Below, one piece after another: positions 1 to 11,517 of a DNA stretch of 64,000 nucleotides. The notes under the pieces were generated by a model. The model was not told the origin of the DNA. It ran no database searches and saw nothing but the letters and a program-made list of their open reading frames with translations. Origin of the DNA: Chionis minor (lineage: Eukaryota > Chordata > Aves > Charadriiformes > Chionididae); NCBI GenBank assembly GCA_013398295.1, contig VZSF01009842.1, positions 830,044 to 894,043 on the forward strand, given 5' to 3'. Each line of letters starts with the position of its first letter. Within the stretch, counting starts at the first letter, position 1. The translations under genes were made by a program, and so were the position numbers.

Positions 1-46
1 AGGTTCAGCTTTGGTATGATGGTCAACTGTTTTCTCTGCCTCTTAG

Positions 47-120
47 TGCTGGACAAATCTGTTTGTGGCTCCATACGTCTCTTTGGGCGGAGTGTCAGTG
101 AAGGACCTAAGAGAGTTTGA
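47..120 (+). CDS. Candidate terminal exon of an unidentified gene (tentative)
   Basis: A pyrimidine-rich tract ends in TCTTAG at 41-46, a good 3' splice-site context. The frame that starts after two bases is open for 23 codons and ends in TGA at 118-120. Its C-terminal residues read RLFGRSVSEGPKRV, which is protein-like, but I do not recognise a family. AT-rich sequence that could be a 3' UTR follows. If real, this would be the last coding exon of a plus-strand gene lying mostly left of the window. An acceptor-like site followed by a short open frame is common by chance in vertebrate DNA, so confidence is low. Confidence 0.15.
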
Positions 121-3100
121 AGGGATTTATTTTATGCTACTTCTTTTACTTGCCCATTGAAATGTGTTGTTAATAATGGATCATGTGTATTAGGATGCAC
201 TACTATTATTTTTAATGTGGCCATTAAATCACACCTTTTCTTTGGTCTTATTCAAGTGTGATTTGAAGGTAACACGTGTGGAATGTTCCTGCGAATGTGC
301 CAGCCACTTGCAAATGATGTGGCCTTGCTGATTTTTCATTACAGTTCTGACTGGGAAACTTAATCATAATGCACAAGTGTCACGGAAAATGCAAGTCTCT
401 TCTGAGTACTTGCCTGTTCCCCATTGAGACCCACTGAATTTTTTATGTCAGCAGTACCCTTCAGCAAGGAGCCCTTCAAGCCATTGGCTTTGTTTGATGC
501 CACAAACTTGTACTGGAAGAGACCGAATATTCAGTCCCTCTGTTCTCCCAGCTGCTGGCAGTTTACATAGAGCTTTGTCCTGTCTCCCTTCCTTCATCTC
601 TTTTCTAGGCTGGACAGTTTACCTCTTCTGGCTGCAATACCTGCAGCCACAGGGCTCGCCACTTGTTCCCGTCCCTGCCCTTGCGCTGGCTAAGCAGTGG
701 TGGGCAGAACAGGCTGGGAACTCCAGCTGAGCGCGGGCTGGAGCAAACACTTCACCACTTGTTATCTCTAAAGGGAGCTCATCTCGCTATCTGCCCTGCA
801 TCCCCAGATGTTCCCTGGTGCTCCCACCACTCTGCAGTGGTCTGGTATGCAGTGATCTGGCTCTGACTGACCCTGCAGAGTCACTGAAAACTAACTGCCA
901 GAAGGAGCAAGTAGCTGCTTGCTGGGCGAGGGCATTGATGGAGCTTGTGGACTGATCCAGCAAAGCTGCAGAGCTGGCTTGGACTGTGCATCAGAGAGAT
1001 GAGAGGATGGGTACTGTGGGACCTCTTCTTGTTGACATCGTGCTGTTCTGTCCATTCAGCCATGCTGTGCAACATCACTGCAACACTTTTTTTTTTGCCG
1101 TTTTAATCCAGGCTCCTTGTGACATTGAACAAACGCTTGTTGTGGCAGGAGGTAGGCTTGCGAGGAGCTGGAGGAGAGACAGAAAACTACAAGAACAGGC
1201 ATGACTCCTCTTCCAGTATTTTTCCAAATGCTCACCTCAATAAGTGCTAAAAGATCACCAACTTCCTTCCCTCTGGGACAGACTTACTTTGTTCCTAGTT
1301 GTGTACCTTTTTTGCTATGGATGCAGATGTAAAAAGTGATCTTTGAAGAGTCTGTTCTTTGGAAGTTGTCTATGTTAACCTGTACCTGCTGCAGATAGCG
1401 CACAGAACTAAATTCACATCATTCTGCTTGCTGTATAATATTGTAATATGGTATTTGTTTATTGTGCCTTCCTCTTCCCATTTCTTGGGCTATTTTGAAA
1501 GCCTGGCTGTAAGATACTCCCAATACTCGACTGCTTTTGCCAAGGCCCACTGTGAACGATGGAGTATGGATGAATACTTATTATAAAACTCACTTTGATG
1601 TACTGCATGTCTTTAACCAAAGACACATGGGGAATTTGTTTTGGACAATGAATTTGAATTCTGTTGGGATTGATATTGTATCGTTTAAAGAGGGCAGATT
1701 TACCCAGAAATGAAACTGTAAACTCTGTTTTCCCAGAGAGCTCCTGTTGCTTTAATAATCCAGTTATCTGGGAATCTCTTGAAGTATCAAAGGGCCAATT
1801 AGGTGCTGCCTGGAGAGAACCAGGGAGAGCTGTTTTTGTGCTAGAATTAATAGATACAGGCTGGTCACAGCAGGTCTGATGTCCTCCCTAGCTCACCACT
1901 GCAAACTTGCAGGGCGGAGATGGTAATCATTTATTTTCATCTTACATCTTCTCTTTGCTCAGCAGGAGTAACTCTTAACAGGACTGCATGGTTTCTTCAG
2001 ATATTTAGACAAGACATTAAAGACAACTTTAAATTAAAAACTTTAGGAAAATCTGATCAAGAATGGCTTGTAATGGCTTGTGACAAGACATGATTGGGAA
2101 CGTCTCATGAAGGAGGTAGAAGTCTTCTGTTAGCTTGATGTTTTAGGGAAAGAAGTGTCTTATTTTCTGACCTTCAAATAAATAAAAAAAGACACACACA
2201 CCCGTTCCTCAAAACAACAGGCTTCATCCTGGGTTAATTAGATGTTTTTGTGGCCCCACTATAGATTTCATCAAGACTGGGTCTTGTTTCTCTCTGCAGG
2301 GGCAGCTCTCAAACATGATACCGTTACAGTTTTTTGAGAGGAAAAATCATCAGAATAAGTCAGGGGTACTGTGTGAAACCAGCGCTTGTGTGGAGATGAG
2401 CAGATGATCTGTGCTTAATTTTTCTAAAGGCTGCTAGCGGATAGCTTATTTTTAAAGGAAGGGTTTTATTATAGCATCTCTGCTTGCTTCAGACTTTCTC
2501 ACAAAACTCATTTGCTTTTCATGGTGGTTTGCTTCTTGATTCCAGTACTGTATCTCAAAGATGAATGCTGCATTCTAATTTTTTTTCATTCCTGGAGATA
2601 GGAAGAGAGGTTCTGGAGGTAGACTCTGTGTTTGGAGCTAGGACCTAACCGTCTCTAGCACTTCAGGTCATGGTTAGATGTTTCTGAAGGGGACTGCTTT
2701 AGTACCTGAGGCTCGGAGGTTGAGTTTCAAGTTTCCTCCGTGGGATCGTTCAGTTCAGAGTAATTGCCGAAGCAGGTATTTTATGCACTGATCTGTTGCT
2801 GGCAGCTTTTGTTCCCACGGCTTAGTTATCTAGCAGGTACAGAGCTTGTTTTATGTTTATTCAGGCTGAAACTGCACTAAAAATTTGTGTTGCCTTTGCA
2901 AAGCAAGCTGGTAGGGGACTATTTTGATGACAGAATTGTTAGCATGCTTGTGCTGAGTCTTCTGTCACATAAGCATGCTTTTGCAGACCTGATGCAGCCT
3001 GCGTCACCTGTAGGAGCACTTTCCTTACCTGCAGAGAGAGCACATATGCTGTATAGGGGAGTTTGCTATTTTAACTGTACCGACAGGCTTTGTCTTGTAG

Positions 3101-4597
3101 TCCTGTGTGCTGTGTCTGTGATCCCTTAAAATGGCTGCTACTTAAACAGTCTCCTTTCCCAAATCTTTAAAGCTGGAGGTAGAACAGCTTGGTTGCTGAA
3201 TTTTTGTGTCTGTAATGTTGCCTGAGTGCTCTTGCAATGTGGCTGCACATGGCAGCTGGCTTGGCTTTCCATCCCAAGGCACAATCTGAACAGCTCTGCG
3301 TGTCCTATTCCTCCTGAACCCTGTGGAAGGTTTTGGTTGTAGGACATCTGTTTGGCTAGTTAGATGGACTACCACCAAGAAGGGGGTTGTGTGCTTCAGT
3401 CTCCCATGTCTTTTCACAGACTTGGAGGTAGCAGATCCTCATCTCTAGGTCTAGATGCGACTCCTTGAACTCTCAAGTGCCAAGACTAGGCTACTGCTGT
3501 TCACCTTCATTTCCTCTTGTCTCAGTGACAACTTGCTTTCCCTGGTGAGGGTGCAGACCTTCCAGCTTTCCTAGTACATCAGATGTCTTCCACGCGGTGC
3601 TCCAGTTCATCCGGCCTTTCCTTCTGCAATGTGTTTCTTGGTTTGCTAGGCTCAAACAACTCCTTGCGTGATCCCCTTGTGATCTGTGCAACCAGCCCAA
3701 GCTCTTGAGATGCTATCAGAAGGAAAGGCTTCCTGCTGCGGTCCCCAGTCCTCTGCTGTCTCACGTACAGCAATGCTCAACGAAGTGTTTGGAGTGGTGA
3801 CTTTATGCAGCAGCACCGTGGTTCCCTGAACCATGGGTACAGAAAGGTTGGTCAGGCTAACCCACATGTCTGAACTGCCTAGGCGGAGGCTGCTCCCAGC
3901 AGTGCTAAAGGTCCGTGGAGAGGAGTTGCACACTGAAAGGTCAGCAAGGTTCACAGGCAGCGAGTGAAGGCTGTTGCTTAGGTCCCAGGGTACTGGTGAA
4001 GTTTGGGTATAGGGTTTGAGAAACTTCAGTTTTTACGGGAAGCAGTGGTTTCTGGCTTTGCTTATGAAGACAGGCAGGTATTGCTTTTGCTTTAATAAAG
4101 TTAAGTTCAGCTCTTGAAGACAGATCAGTGCATAAAGTATGCAATTTCATTTAAATGGTTTAATTTCATGTAGTAATTAACTCTATTTCATGCATGAAAT
4201 ATTTCATGTGTTTAATAATGTGTTCCTATTTTGGCACGAGATTCTACTGACTGATTCAATTTCTGTACCACATACTATGATGAGAGGGGTCATCTCTTAC
4301 TAAAACTGGGAACCGAGGTGTGTAGGGAGAAGAGTTGGATGAATCCAGGTGGAATATGCTTTTGTGTTCTTGACATATTGGCCTAGTTTTTATATATACT
4401 ATGTCATAGTGGTCCAGCTGCACAGCTCAAATTTTTCAGAGGGACTGATTTTTCTACAACTGCTAGTCATTATGCTGTATAAAAGTATTTAATGTTGCGC
4501 TTCTGCAAATACCACGAGGCACTTCATAAAGAATCTTAAAATTTCCATAAATAGTGAAGAGAGAAATATTTCTGACTGAACTTTCTGCTTTCTCTAG
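121..4597. other. Non-coding stretch (intronic or intergenic)
   Basis: No recognisable gene is present. The sequence is moderately AT-rich with short homopolymers, a short CA run at 2191-2201 and a perfect tandem duplication at 2062-2081. Open frames here are short, occur on both strands and have no recognisable domain. It could be an intron if 4598-4666 is an exon, or a 3' UTR plus intergenic DNA if 47-120 is one. Confidence 0.6.
2062..2081 (+). repeat. Perfect 10-bp tandem duplication
   Basis: AATGGCTTGT occurs twice in direct succession (2062-2071 and 2072-2081). It is probably a small slippage duplication with no evident function. Confidence 0.8.
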
Positions 4598-4666
4598 CTT
4601 CCTGGTCGCAATTTTAGGCAAGGCTACAATGCTGATGTTGGTGACAAGTGGATCTGGCTGAAATAA
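4598..4666 (+). CDS. Candidate terminal coding exon, product unknown
   Basis: The tract CTTTCTGCTTTCTCTAG at 4581-4597 is a strong 3' splice site. Directly after it one frame runs 22 codons to TAA at 4664-4666 and ends GYNADVGDKWIWLK. The Trp/Gly/Asp/Asn-rich composition looks like real protein, but I cannot assign it to a family. A possible 3' UTR follows, with a canonical AATAAA at 5646-5651 about 1 kb downstream. If real, the intron lies to the left and the gene is on the plus strand. It may share a gene with the other candidate at 47-120 as an alternative end, or both may be chance. A translated search against avian proteomes would settle it. Confidence 0.25.
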   Translation, partial: LPGRNFRQGYNADVGDKWIWLK

Positions 4667-5645
4667 GAACTGCCTCCCCTTGGAGCCCTAACTGTGATGG
4701 ACCACGGAACTTGAGCGAAGAAGAACCTGAGTTCAACATGCCTGCTCCACATCAATTGTGTAGTGCAAAGGAATGCTGGTTAAATCATCTTCCAGCATAA
4801 AAGAATAGACTCCTAGAAGGGAAATCACTTCATTCTAATTTGTTCTTCCCTGATGAATTCAGAGTGCTTTGTCTTTGGATGTTTGATAGCAAAGTGATCT
4901 GGTGTTACAGGGGCAGACTTAAGATCAATGCTGAACTTTCTCTTCATCAAGACTGTGGTGTATTATACAAGATTATTGTTGTTTTGCTGAATCAAGAGAA
5001 ATTAAACCTGTATCCTTCTGGCTCTCTCAAAGTTAACTTCTTGCTCTGTCGTGAATGGCATTTTATTAGTTTCCTTAGAAGAGTGCACATGCTACAAACC
5101 CATGCTTGCATTATATTCTCAAAGCCTATTACTGGACATCACCATCAAAGCAGGCAAGCATAAAAAAATTCATTGAGAGAAGGAAATAGGTGTTGATCGC
5201 AATTTAAACAGCAAAATATCTGTGCTTAAAAGTGTATAAAAAAATTCGAACAATTGCCAGCAGTTGTACTTGTAGCTTCTTCCTTTGAATGGACTCTATC
5301 GATCAAAATGTTTGTTGGGCATAAAAGACAAACATAATTGTTTTTGCAAGTCCCTGAAAGTCCAAGTTGGAATTCTTTTTAAAGAAATTATTCATTTGGT
5401 ATTAGTTAGTCACAGAAATGAGGCACCTTGGCATTGGTTCAAGCAACGCTGTCCAGATTTAGTCTGCAGTAATTCTGCATTTCCAGCAAGGGGCTAACTA
5501 AAGTCACTGAGTAAAAGTGCTGCCAGGCATTCAGGGCAATGCCTTTGAATTAAGCAGCCAAGTCTTGCCGATGCCCCTTCCCATATCAAAACTAGTATTG
5601 AAAAGACTCCTTTAACAGAGCCTTGGGGGCCTGGTTAGATACTGA

Positions 5646-5651
5646 AATAAA
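5646..5651 (+). terminator. Canonical polyadenylation signal (tentative)
   Basis: AATAAA lies about 1 kb downstream of the TAA of the candidate terminal exon at 4598-4666. The hexamer is frequent by chance in AT-rich DNA; it matters only if that exon is real. Confidence 0.2.
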
Positions 5652-5909
5652 TGAGTCAGTGGGATAGAAATGTAGTTCTTCTCACTGATCTCTTAGCTCT
5701 TTGTTTCCATATTTTATGGCTTGCTTTAGAGTTTCATCTCCGGTTGCAAAAGGACTGGCTCTGCTTTGGTGCCACTGTGCCACCCTGCGCTAAAGCAGCT
5801 GGTGGCTTCACAATGACAAGCAAGTGCTGGGGTGTAAGGCCAGCACTGTGCCTTGGACTTCTGCGAAAAAGCAGCAGAACTAGTGTAGTCAATCTTGTGA
5901 GGCTGTGCC

Positions 5910-5924
5910 TTTTTTTTTTTTTTT
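5910..5924. repeat. Poly-T tract
   Basis: About 15 consecutive T followed by AATATATAAA. No adjacent retroposon body or flanking duplication was recognised, so it is scored as simple sequence. Confidence 0.85.
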
Positions 5925-8058
5925 AATATATAAACTTTGTGAGATCTGTGTGTGTTTTCACCTTCCAGAGGCTGGTTGTCAGGGCACTGGACCTATGTGT
6001 GCTGCAGCTCAGCAGTGTGCTTCCTTGTCCCATGTCTACCCCAGGAAGGTGTGTCTTAATGCTCTCATGCCTGAGGACCTGCCAGCCTGAGCCACTGTTG
6101 TCTCCTCCTGTGCAGTGGGATCCCGAGCAATTAGTGTTAGCTTTTCTTTGCCTGTCCAGACTGTCATCTTGCAGCAGCCAGTAATGCGTGTGGAGATGAA
6201 AAGAACATCTGCTGTGGCTTTAGGTTCCCTTTGGAGTAGTCCAGATCTGTTTTTACAGGTGTCCTCCATCTTGGTATTGCTGTGTTTTCCAGGTGCTGTA
6301 ATTCACTTGGCGATGTGCATGCAACCTCAGGTCAGATCTCCTAGAAAGGCATTTTGTGCTGTGTGTAGTGCTGGTGAAGCTGTTGTGTTCAGCTTTGCTA
6401 CAGTGGGGCACAGTGGGGTGTAGAGCATTTCTAAGATCCTTCCCTGCCTGCTCCAGCAACACACTGAGAGCTGAGCTTTGGATGTAAAGGAGTTTGATTC
6501 CAGTCAGGAAAAGCAGCGTTGGCTTGTATGGCAAGCAGTGTGATATGACAAAATGCATGTTGAACATGCTTTTATTCCGCTTTTAACTCTGCTATAAAAG
6601 TAAAACTGTTTATAAGCTAGATCTGTGAAGGAAATAACTTTCTCTCCCCTTGCTGTAGGAAGGAGCATTAGCTGTATTTGTTTTCTCTTCCCTCCTTCCC
6701 ACTCGCAAAACTCACAAAAATATCTCGTAGCAAACCAGCTGTAAAGTTTTTGGATTTTGAAAACTATGCTGTGCCAGTTGGATGAATTTATCTCCAATTC
6801 TTTATTAGATTAGAAAAGATAAAATGGCTCAAGCCCTTTACACACTTTGGTGTAGGTGCGCATGTGGTGTCATCTGCAGCCTATCTTCTTATCCTGAGTT
6901 CACATTGTCTATGTTAATGCATGGGGAAGCTTGCCTCTTGCCTCTCATGTCCTGTGCCTGATTCTGCCTGCTTTACAAAGGCAGATTCCCCGGGAATGAT
7001 GGTGTTTCACTTATAGCCATTGGCCACATTTTATGGGCAGAATCACTGGCTTTCCTGATGGCTGCAGTTAGTCAGTGCAGTGACTAACCCCCCCATTGGC
7101 TTTATTTCTCGGTTGTACAGGAGGGGTGAAAGGAAAGAGGAGGTGGGTGGAAATGGGTCCTGCCACCAAAACAAAAGCTTGACACGGTGCAGCCTCAGAT
7201 GAGGTTGTGAAGATTGCCTCTCAGCCTCAGGAACCTGTGATTTCATGCCAACACCTGTCCCACTCTACAAACTTGGCTCACCGCATTTCAGATTTGGTCT
7301 CTTAACCATCCTGCTCTGGCCTATGTTGTGGTTGATGCATGCATGCTTGTGCTTTCCCAGTATGTCCATTAATAGCTTCCTTGTCAGATGGGGGACAGCT
7401 GAAATGGTCCAGGGTGTGACAAGGTTAGCCTCTCTGCTGAACATCCCTGCATTTGTGTCACCCTCCTTGTACTCTGTACTTCAGCTTGAGGTGTTGACTC
7501 CTCACCTGCCCTTACCCCTTGTGCTCTTCAACAGTGACATTTAGCCCAAGGGCTACAATTAAGAGATTAAGAGTTTCTTCTTCCCCTTCCTCCTTCAAGG
7601 TATAACTTTCATGTTTTAATAGCAGTGAGGTTTGGATAGTAACCGTGCTGCTTCAGGTCTGTGAAAGGAAAGAATTTACGCTTCTGCAGCAAAAGAGAGG
7701 ATGTGCACTGCTGTGCCCCCACCACATGAATGCCTCTGTGGAAGAGCTTGCTGAGCAAGTGTAATTTAGGTGCACAACAAATTCCAGCTGGCTTCAAATG
7801 CTGTTTACAAAAGACTGGGCAAAATGAATCATTAGTGCAAAAGTTAATGGAAGCAACCAGAGCAGAGGGGAGATGGGGTGGCACACTGCAACCTGGCACA
7901 CTGCTCTCAGAAATGTGCCGGCTCAGGTTTAGTGTAAACTGAGCATTTATGGAGAAACTCAGAAGCCATCTGCATTCAAAGAGGTCTGGGAGGAAGGGGA
8001 GGTCCAAAGGTTGATGAAAAGGGTTGACTCTTCTATGTGTTCTTGGCCTTCTGTTGAC

Positions 8059-8128
8059 TGCGTGTGATCTTGGGCAAGCTTCTCAGAGGTGCATGGCCAT
8101 GGGAGCTCCCATCTGTGTTGGTCAAAAC
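8059..8128 (-). repeat. MIR-like SINE relic (weak)
   Basis: The stretch GTGTGATCTTGGGCAAGCTT, followed about 25 bases later by CTCCCATCTGTG, has the order and spacing of the reverse-oriented MIR core (GACCTTGGGCAAGT ... CCCCATCTGTAAAA). The match is short and diverged, as expected for an amniote-age SINE in a bird. Confidence 0.4.
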
Positions 8129-11100
8129 TGAGCCCATCTGACAGTGTTGCTTCCCATGAACCTGTTTAGCTTGTACGCAAAATGAGTGTTTTGTAAAAGA
8201 CTGGTTGAAAGGTAAGATAGGCATTCAAAATTGTGTTCTCCTTGGGGCTGAAAGGAGGTAGGCTCCAGGTTTCCCTGCCAGAAAGGTGAGGCTCTGTGGT
8301 CCCAGCTTGTCTTTCTGCCGCACTGGTGAGAAGGGGGCATGTCTCAGTCTTGCTATAGTGATGACCAAAGCCTTGGTCACCCAGGAGACTGCTTTGCTCC
8401 AGTTTTGGTGTCATGGGTTGGAGACATCTATCATGCTAGAGAGCTTTCCTGAGAACAGGAAACTGTTTCCCCTCGTAGTCATTCAGTGAGAAGCACTTGA
8501 TTTGCTCTGACCCTTTTAACTGATAAGAGGGCAGTATTCTTTACATAGCTGCTACTCGGCATCATTTTGTGAGCATCGAAGGCAGTAGGATGGCATGAAA
8601 CTTGCAGGTTCTGCTCTGGTTCCCAGCTTTAAGTTTCTATTTGCCAAATACATATTCACAGCAAGTTCTAAACAAGCATGTTGTCTGCAGGCACAAGCAC
8701 GTGCTGTGTAATTCCTCGGCAGGTGCTGGAGCCCAGCCTAGCTGCTTCTGTGTGATGGGACCACTCCTGACTCTTTGATTCCTTCTGGTGTTCTCCACCC
8801 TCCCAAACGAAAACTACAGGCACAAATGATAGCTAAACTTTACATGCCCGAGAAAACTTGGTCTCAATTAACTTGGTGGGTACCGAGTGCCTTCAAAGAT
8901 AGGCAGGCATTGAAATCTCTGTCAGCTGCTGTGGTTCCCTCCAGGAGAGGCAGACGCCACACCTCATTCCTCCACCTGCTTATGGATCAGCAGTTCACGA
9001 GCATGGCCTGGAGACACAATCCCAGACAGTGGTGCTGCATGATAAAGGCTGCATCTGCTGGTTGGCATGTGGGCTGCTGCACCTACAGGAGAGTGTTCCC
9101 AGCCCTCAGCTGTCTCTCCGCACGGAGGTGTGAGGTGGAGAAATGTGAGTGTGCAACCAAGGAAGCATAGCTGAAGGATCTGGCTGGGTGTGGGGTCACA
9201 GGCTTGCTGAATGGCAATGTGTTTCTCCCAGCTGTAGGCTAAAAGTTGTGGCAGAGCAAGGGTTTTTGTTTCTCTGGGTTCCTTATCTCACTGCTGCAGG
9301 TGTCCTCCTTTCAGCTCTCATGGGGCTCTGGCAGAAAGTGGGGAATTAGCTCTTTGGGGGGGACAGGGTTCTGCTGCATTATGGTGCAACTCTGCATTTC
9401 ACAAAATGGGATCTCAGTGTGATTTATTGAGCCAGTGATGTACAAGGTTGCTTTTTTCTGGTTCCTCTTCTTGCTTACAAGAAGGCTGGTCCAGATTGTG
9501 ACCTTGCGTGGAAGCTTATTTCCCTTTTGGGAATAAAATTCTTACATACAAAGTTCACAGTAGAGTTTCTGTTGTATAAAGGGAGTTGATGCATGCAAAA
9601 AATTGATCAAAACAGTGCTAAGATAAAGTAGGTGTGACCTGTTCCACCCCTGGCATGGCCCATGTTGGCCCCCAGGCTGTGCCTATTTGCTGGTGCCTGC
9701 CATTGTCTCCGGGTGTTTTGGGAGACAAGGTTGATTTTTATCCTTTGAGTGATGAGGGTGTTCAGAAACTGGTGGGAGCCACCACTGAGCAGGGTGGGAT
9801 TTGCCGTTTTGACAGAAACTCCATTTGCTGCTTTTGGGTTCTGGTTTCTGCCTGCTTTCAGGACACCTGAGCCTCTGAAGGAACAAGAAAGAAGGAACTT
9901 GATGTTATCCTGTGCCACTTTTATCTTTGGATGTGGGTAAAACTCAGGCTCCTGTTGTCCTCAGTGGCTGAGAGAGGAGTGTGGATTCTGTCTGTCCTGG
10001 CTTTACATAAGAAGTAGCCCTGGCTGGTGCATGAGCTGTTTCCCAAAATAAAGTCCTGGCTGCAGCACTTAAAGCAGCAGCTATTCAACTGGTCTGTCTT
10101 CCTTTGAGAATTAACATTTATACTTAGGCAGGGTTTTAATCTTCTATTCTGAAAGAGCTGCCTGCTGATAGGGTCATTGCTGGGAACTGGGAGAGAGATC
10201 TTGCCAGTTTTATCAGTGGTTATGGCATCTTTTGGGGGGTTGACTGAGGCCTGACTTACTCATGGCAGGACGGGGTGGAAGTGAGGTGCTGGGTTTTAGT
10301 CTTCTGGCCCATGTTGTGTGTGGTAGGACCATGGCCAAAACTGTGGCACAGCTTTAATCTTTGCTCCAGCCCTAATTCACTGCCTGCTCCGTTATGCTGT
10401 GCTCTCTGGGAGGTGAGGTGGATAAGCCAGGCTTGTCCTGACAGCTAGTGCAGGCAGGGGCTGTACATTCAATGAGAATGAGAAACCAAAGCCACCACGG
10501 ACTCTGAGGGTCTCACAAACCGCTGCTGATTTCTCCGTAGGATGCTTGCTCTGAGCATGAGTGAAAGAGATACTGCAGCTTGAGAGAGCAGGAGAGAGGT
10601 GAGGCATCAAAGCTCTAATTGCTACTTCCTGACCATGGTCTGGGTTGTGCTACATTTTAAGTTGGTGATACAAACCAACCACCAGTCCCCCAGGCAGGAC
10701 TGGGGAGATGAGCAGATCGTTCTGGCATGGCATTCAAATCGAGCATCGCTTTCAGGTGACTTTGTTCAGTATATTTATTTAAGAGACAGGATCCTTGCTG
10801 CTTCTGGCAGTTCCCCATGAAGGACTGTGAAAGGTCATTGCTGTGTTAGGACAGATTGGTGCCATGTTGCTCTCCAGGTGGTGGTGGAGAGCAGCAGGGT
10901 GGAAGACTGTAGTTCAGTTTTGTGGGGTGGCCTCCTTATGTGGACCAGCATGTCTGACAGCTCTCCGCTAACCTGCATGTACCACCATGCATCTTTGAGA
11001 AGAGTAGCTCCCAAATCCTGTCAAATCCAGTTTCAGACCCTGCTGCCATTTCCATGGATAGCCCTGAGTTTTCCCCATGCAAAGGTAAGACCAGGTTGGT

Positions 11101-11412
11101 AAGTCCTGCGGCTGCTCCCATGTAACCTGGGTCCCTTTGGGCCAGCGAGATCGGGTGAAGCACAGCCCCGCCACTTCCAGTGCAGCTCTCTAGTGGGAGG
11201 CAAAGGGGGGCAGGCAGGGGTGGCAGGCTCTGCACCCCCGGGCTTCCTCTCACAAGATATTCACACAGTAAGGCTGTTGAAGGTGAGTGGTGTGGGCTCT
11301 TCCCAGAAAACATTTTGGTGGCTCTTTGAGACATGGCTGGCTTGCTGCATCGCCCAGCGAGGAGCTCATCAGAGGGTTGCTTCCCAGCCTCCTGCAGGAC
11401 TGGCTTTCTTAG
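8129..11412. other. Non-coding stretch
   Basis: No gene recognised. It contains a G8 run at 9356-9363 and AATAAA hexamers near 9533 and 10049. Two donor-like sites at 11085 and 11098 follow an open frame that starts at 10827, but no convincing acceptor or protein match supports an exon. Confidence 0.55.
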
Positions 11413-11517
11413 GCATGGGGAGACAGACGCAGACGAAGAGACTTGCCTGGAGCCACATAGCAAATCTGGAATTGCCGCAGACAGAGAGCATCAACCTCTG
11501 CCTGACTGGTCTCATGC
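11413..11517 (+). repeat. MIR-like SINE relic
   Basis: In order, the sequence shows ATGGGGAGACAGACGCAGA, then AGAGACTTGCCTGGAGCCAC, ATAGCAAATCTGGAATTG, and a distal CTCTGCCTGACTGGTCTCATGC. This follows the MIR core order: gaggaaactgaggc, cagagaggttaagtgacttgcc, caaggtcacacagc, then the gggattcgaacc-to-ctgactcc segment. Similarity extends over about 100 bp in the plus orientation. MIR elements are tRNA-derived, amniote-age and not autonomous. The overlapping open frames at 11193-11689 are therefore probably spurious. Confidence 0.6.

Larger units (their letters stand above)
4667..8058. other. Possible 3' UTR then non-coding sequence
   Basis: No recognisable coding sequence. The first kilobase could be the 3' UTR of the candidate exon at 4598-4666, ending near the AATAAA at 5646-5651. 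A run of about 15 T lies at 5910-5924. The rest is CpG-poor unique sequence with short chance open frames on both strands. Confidence 0.5.

Noticed and set aside
5910..5924. Long A/T homopolymers (also 14510, 23042, 32518, 40405, 58485) as tails of processed pseudogenes or SINEs
   Set aside because: None is attached to a recognisable retroposed body or flanked by visible target-site duplications.
10827..11084. Plus-strand frame ending at a GTAAGA donor (11085) as a first or internal exon
   Set aside because: No acceptor of matching strength, no CpG-rich promoter and no homology.
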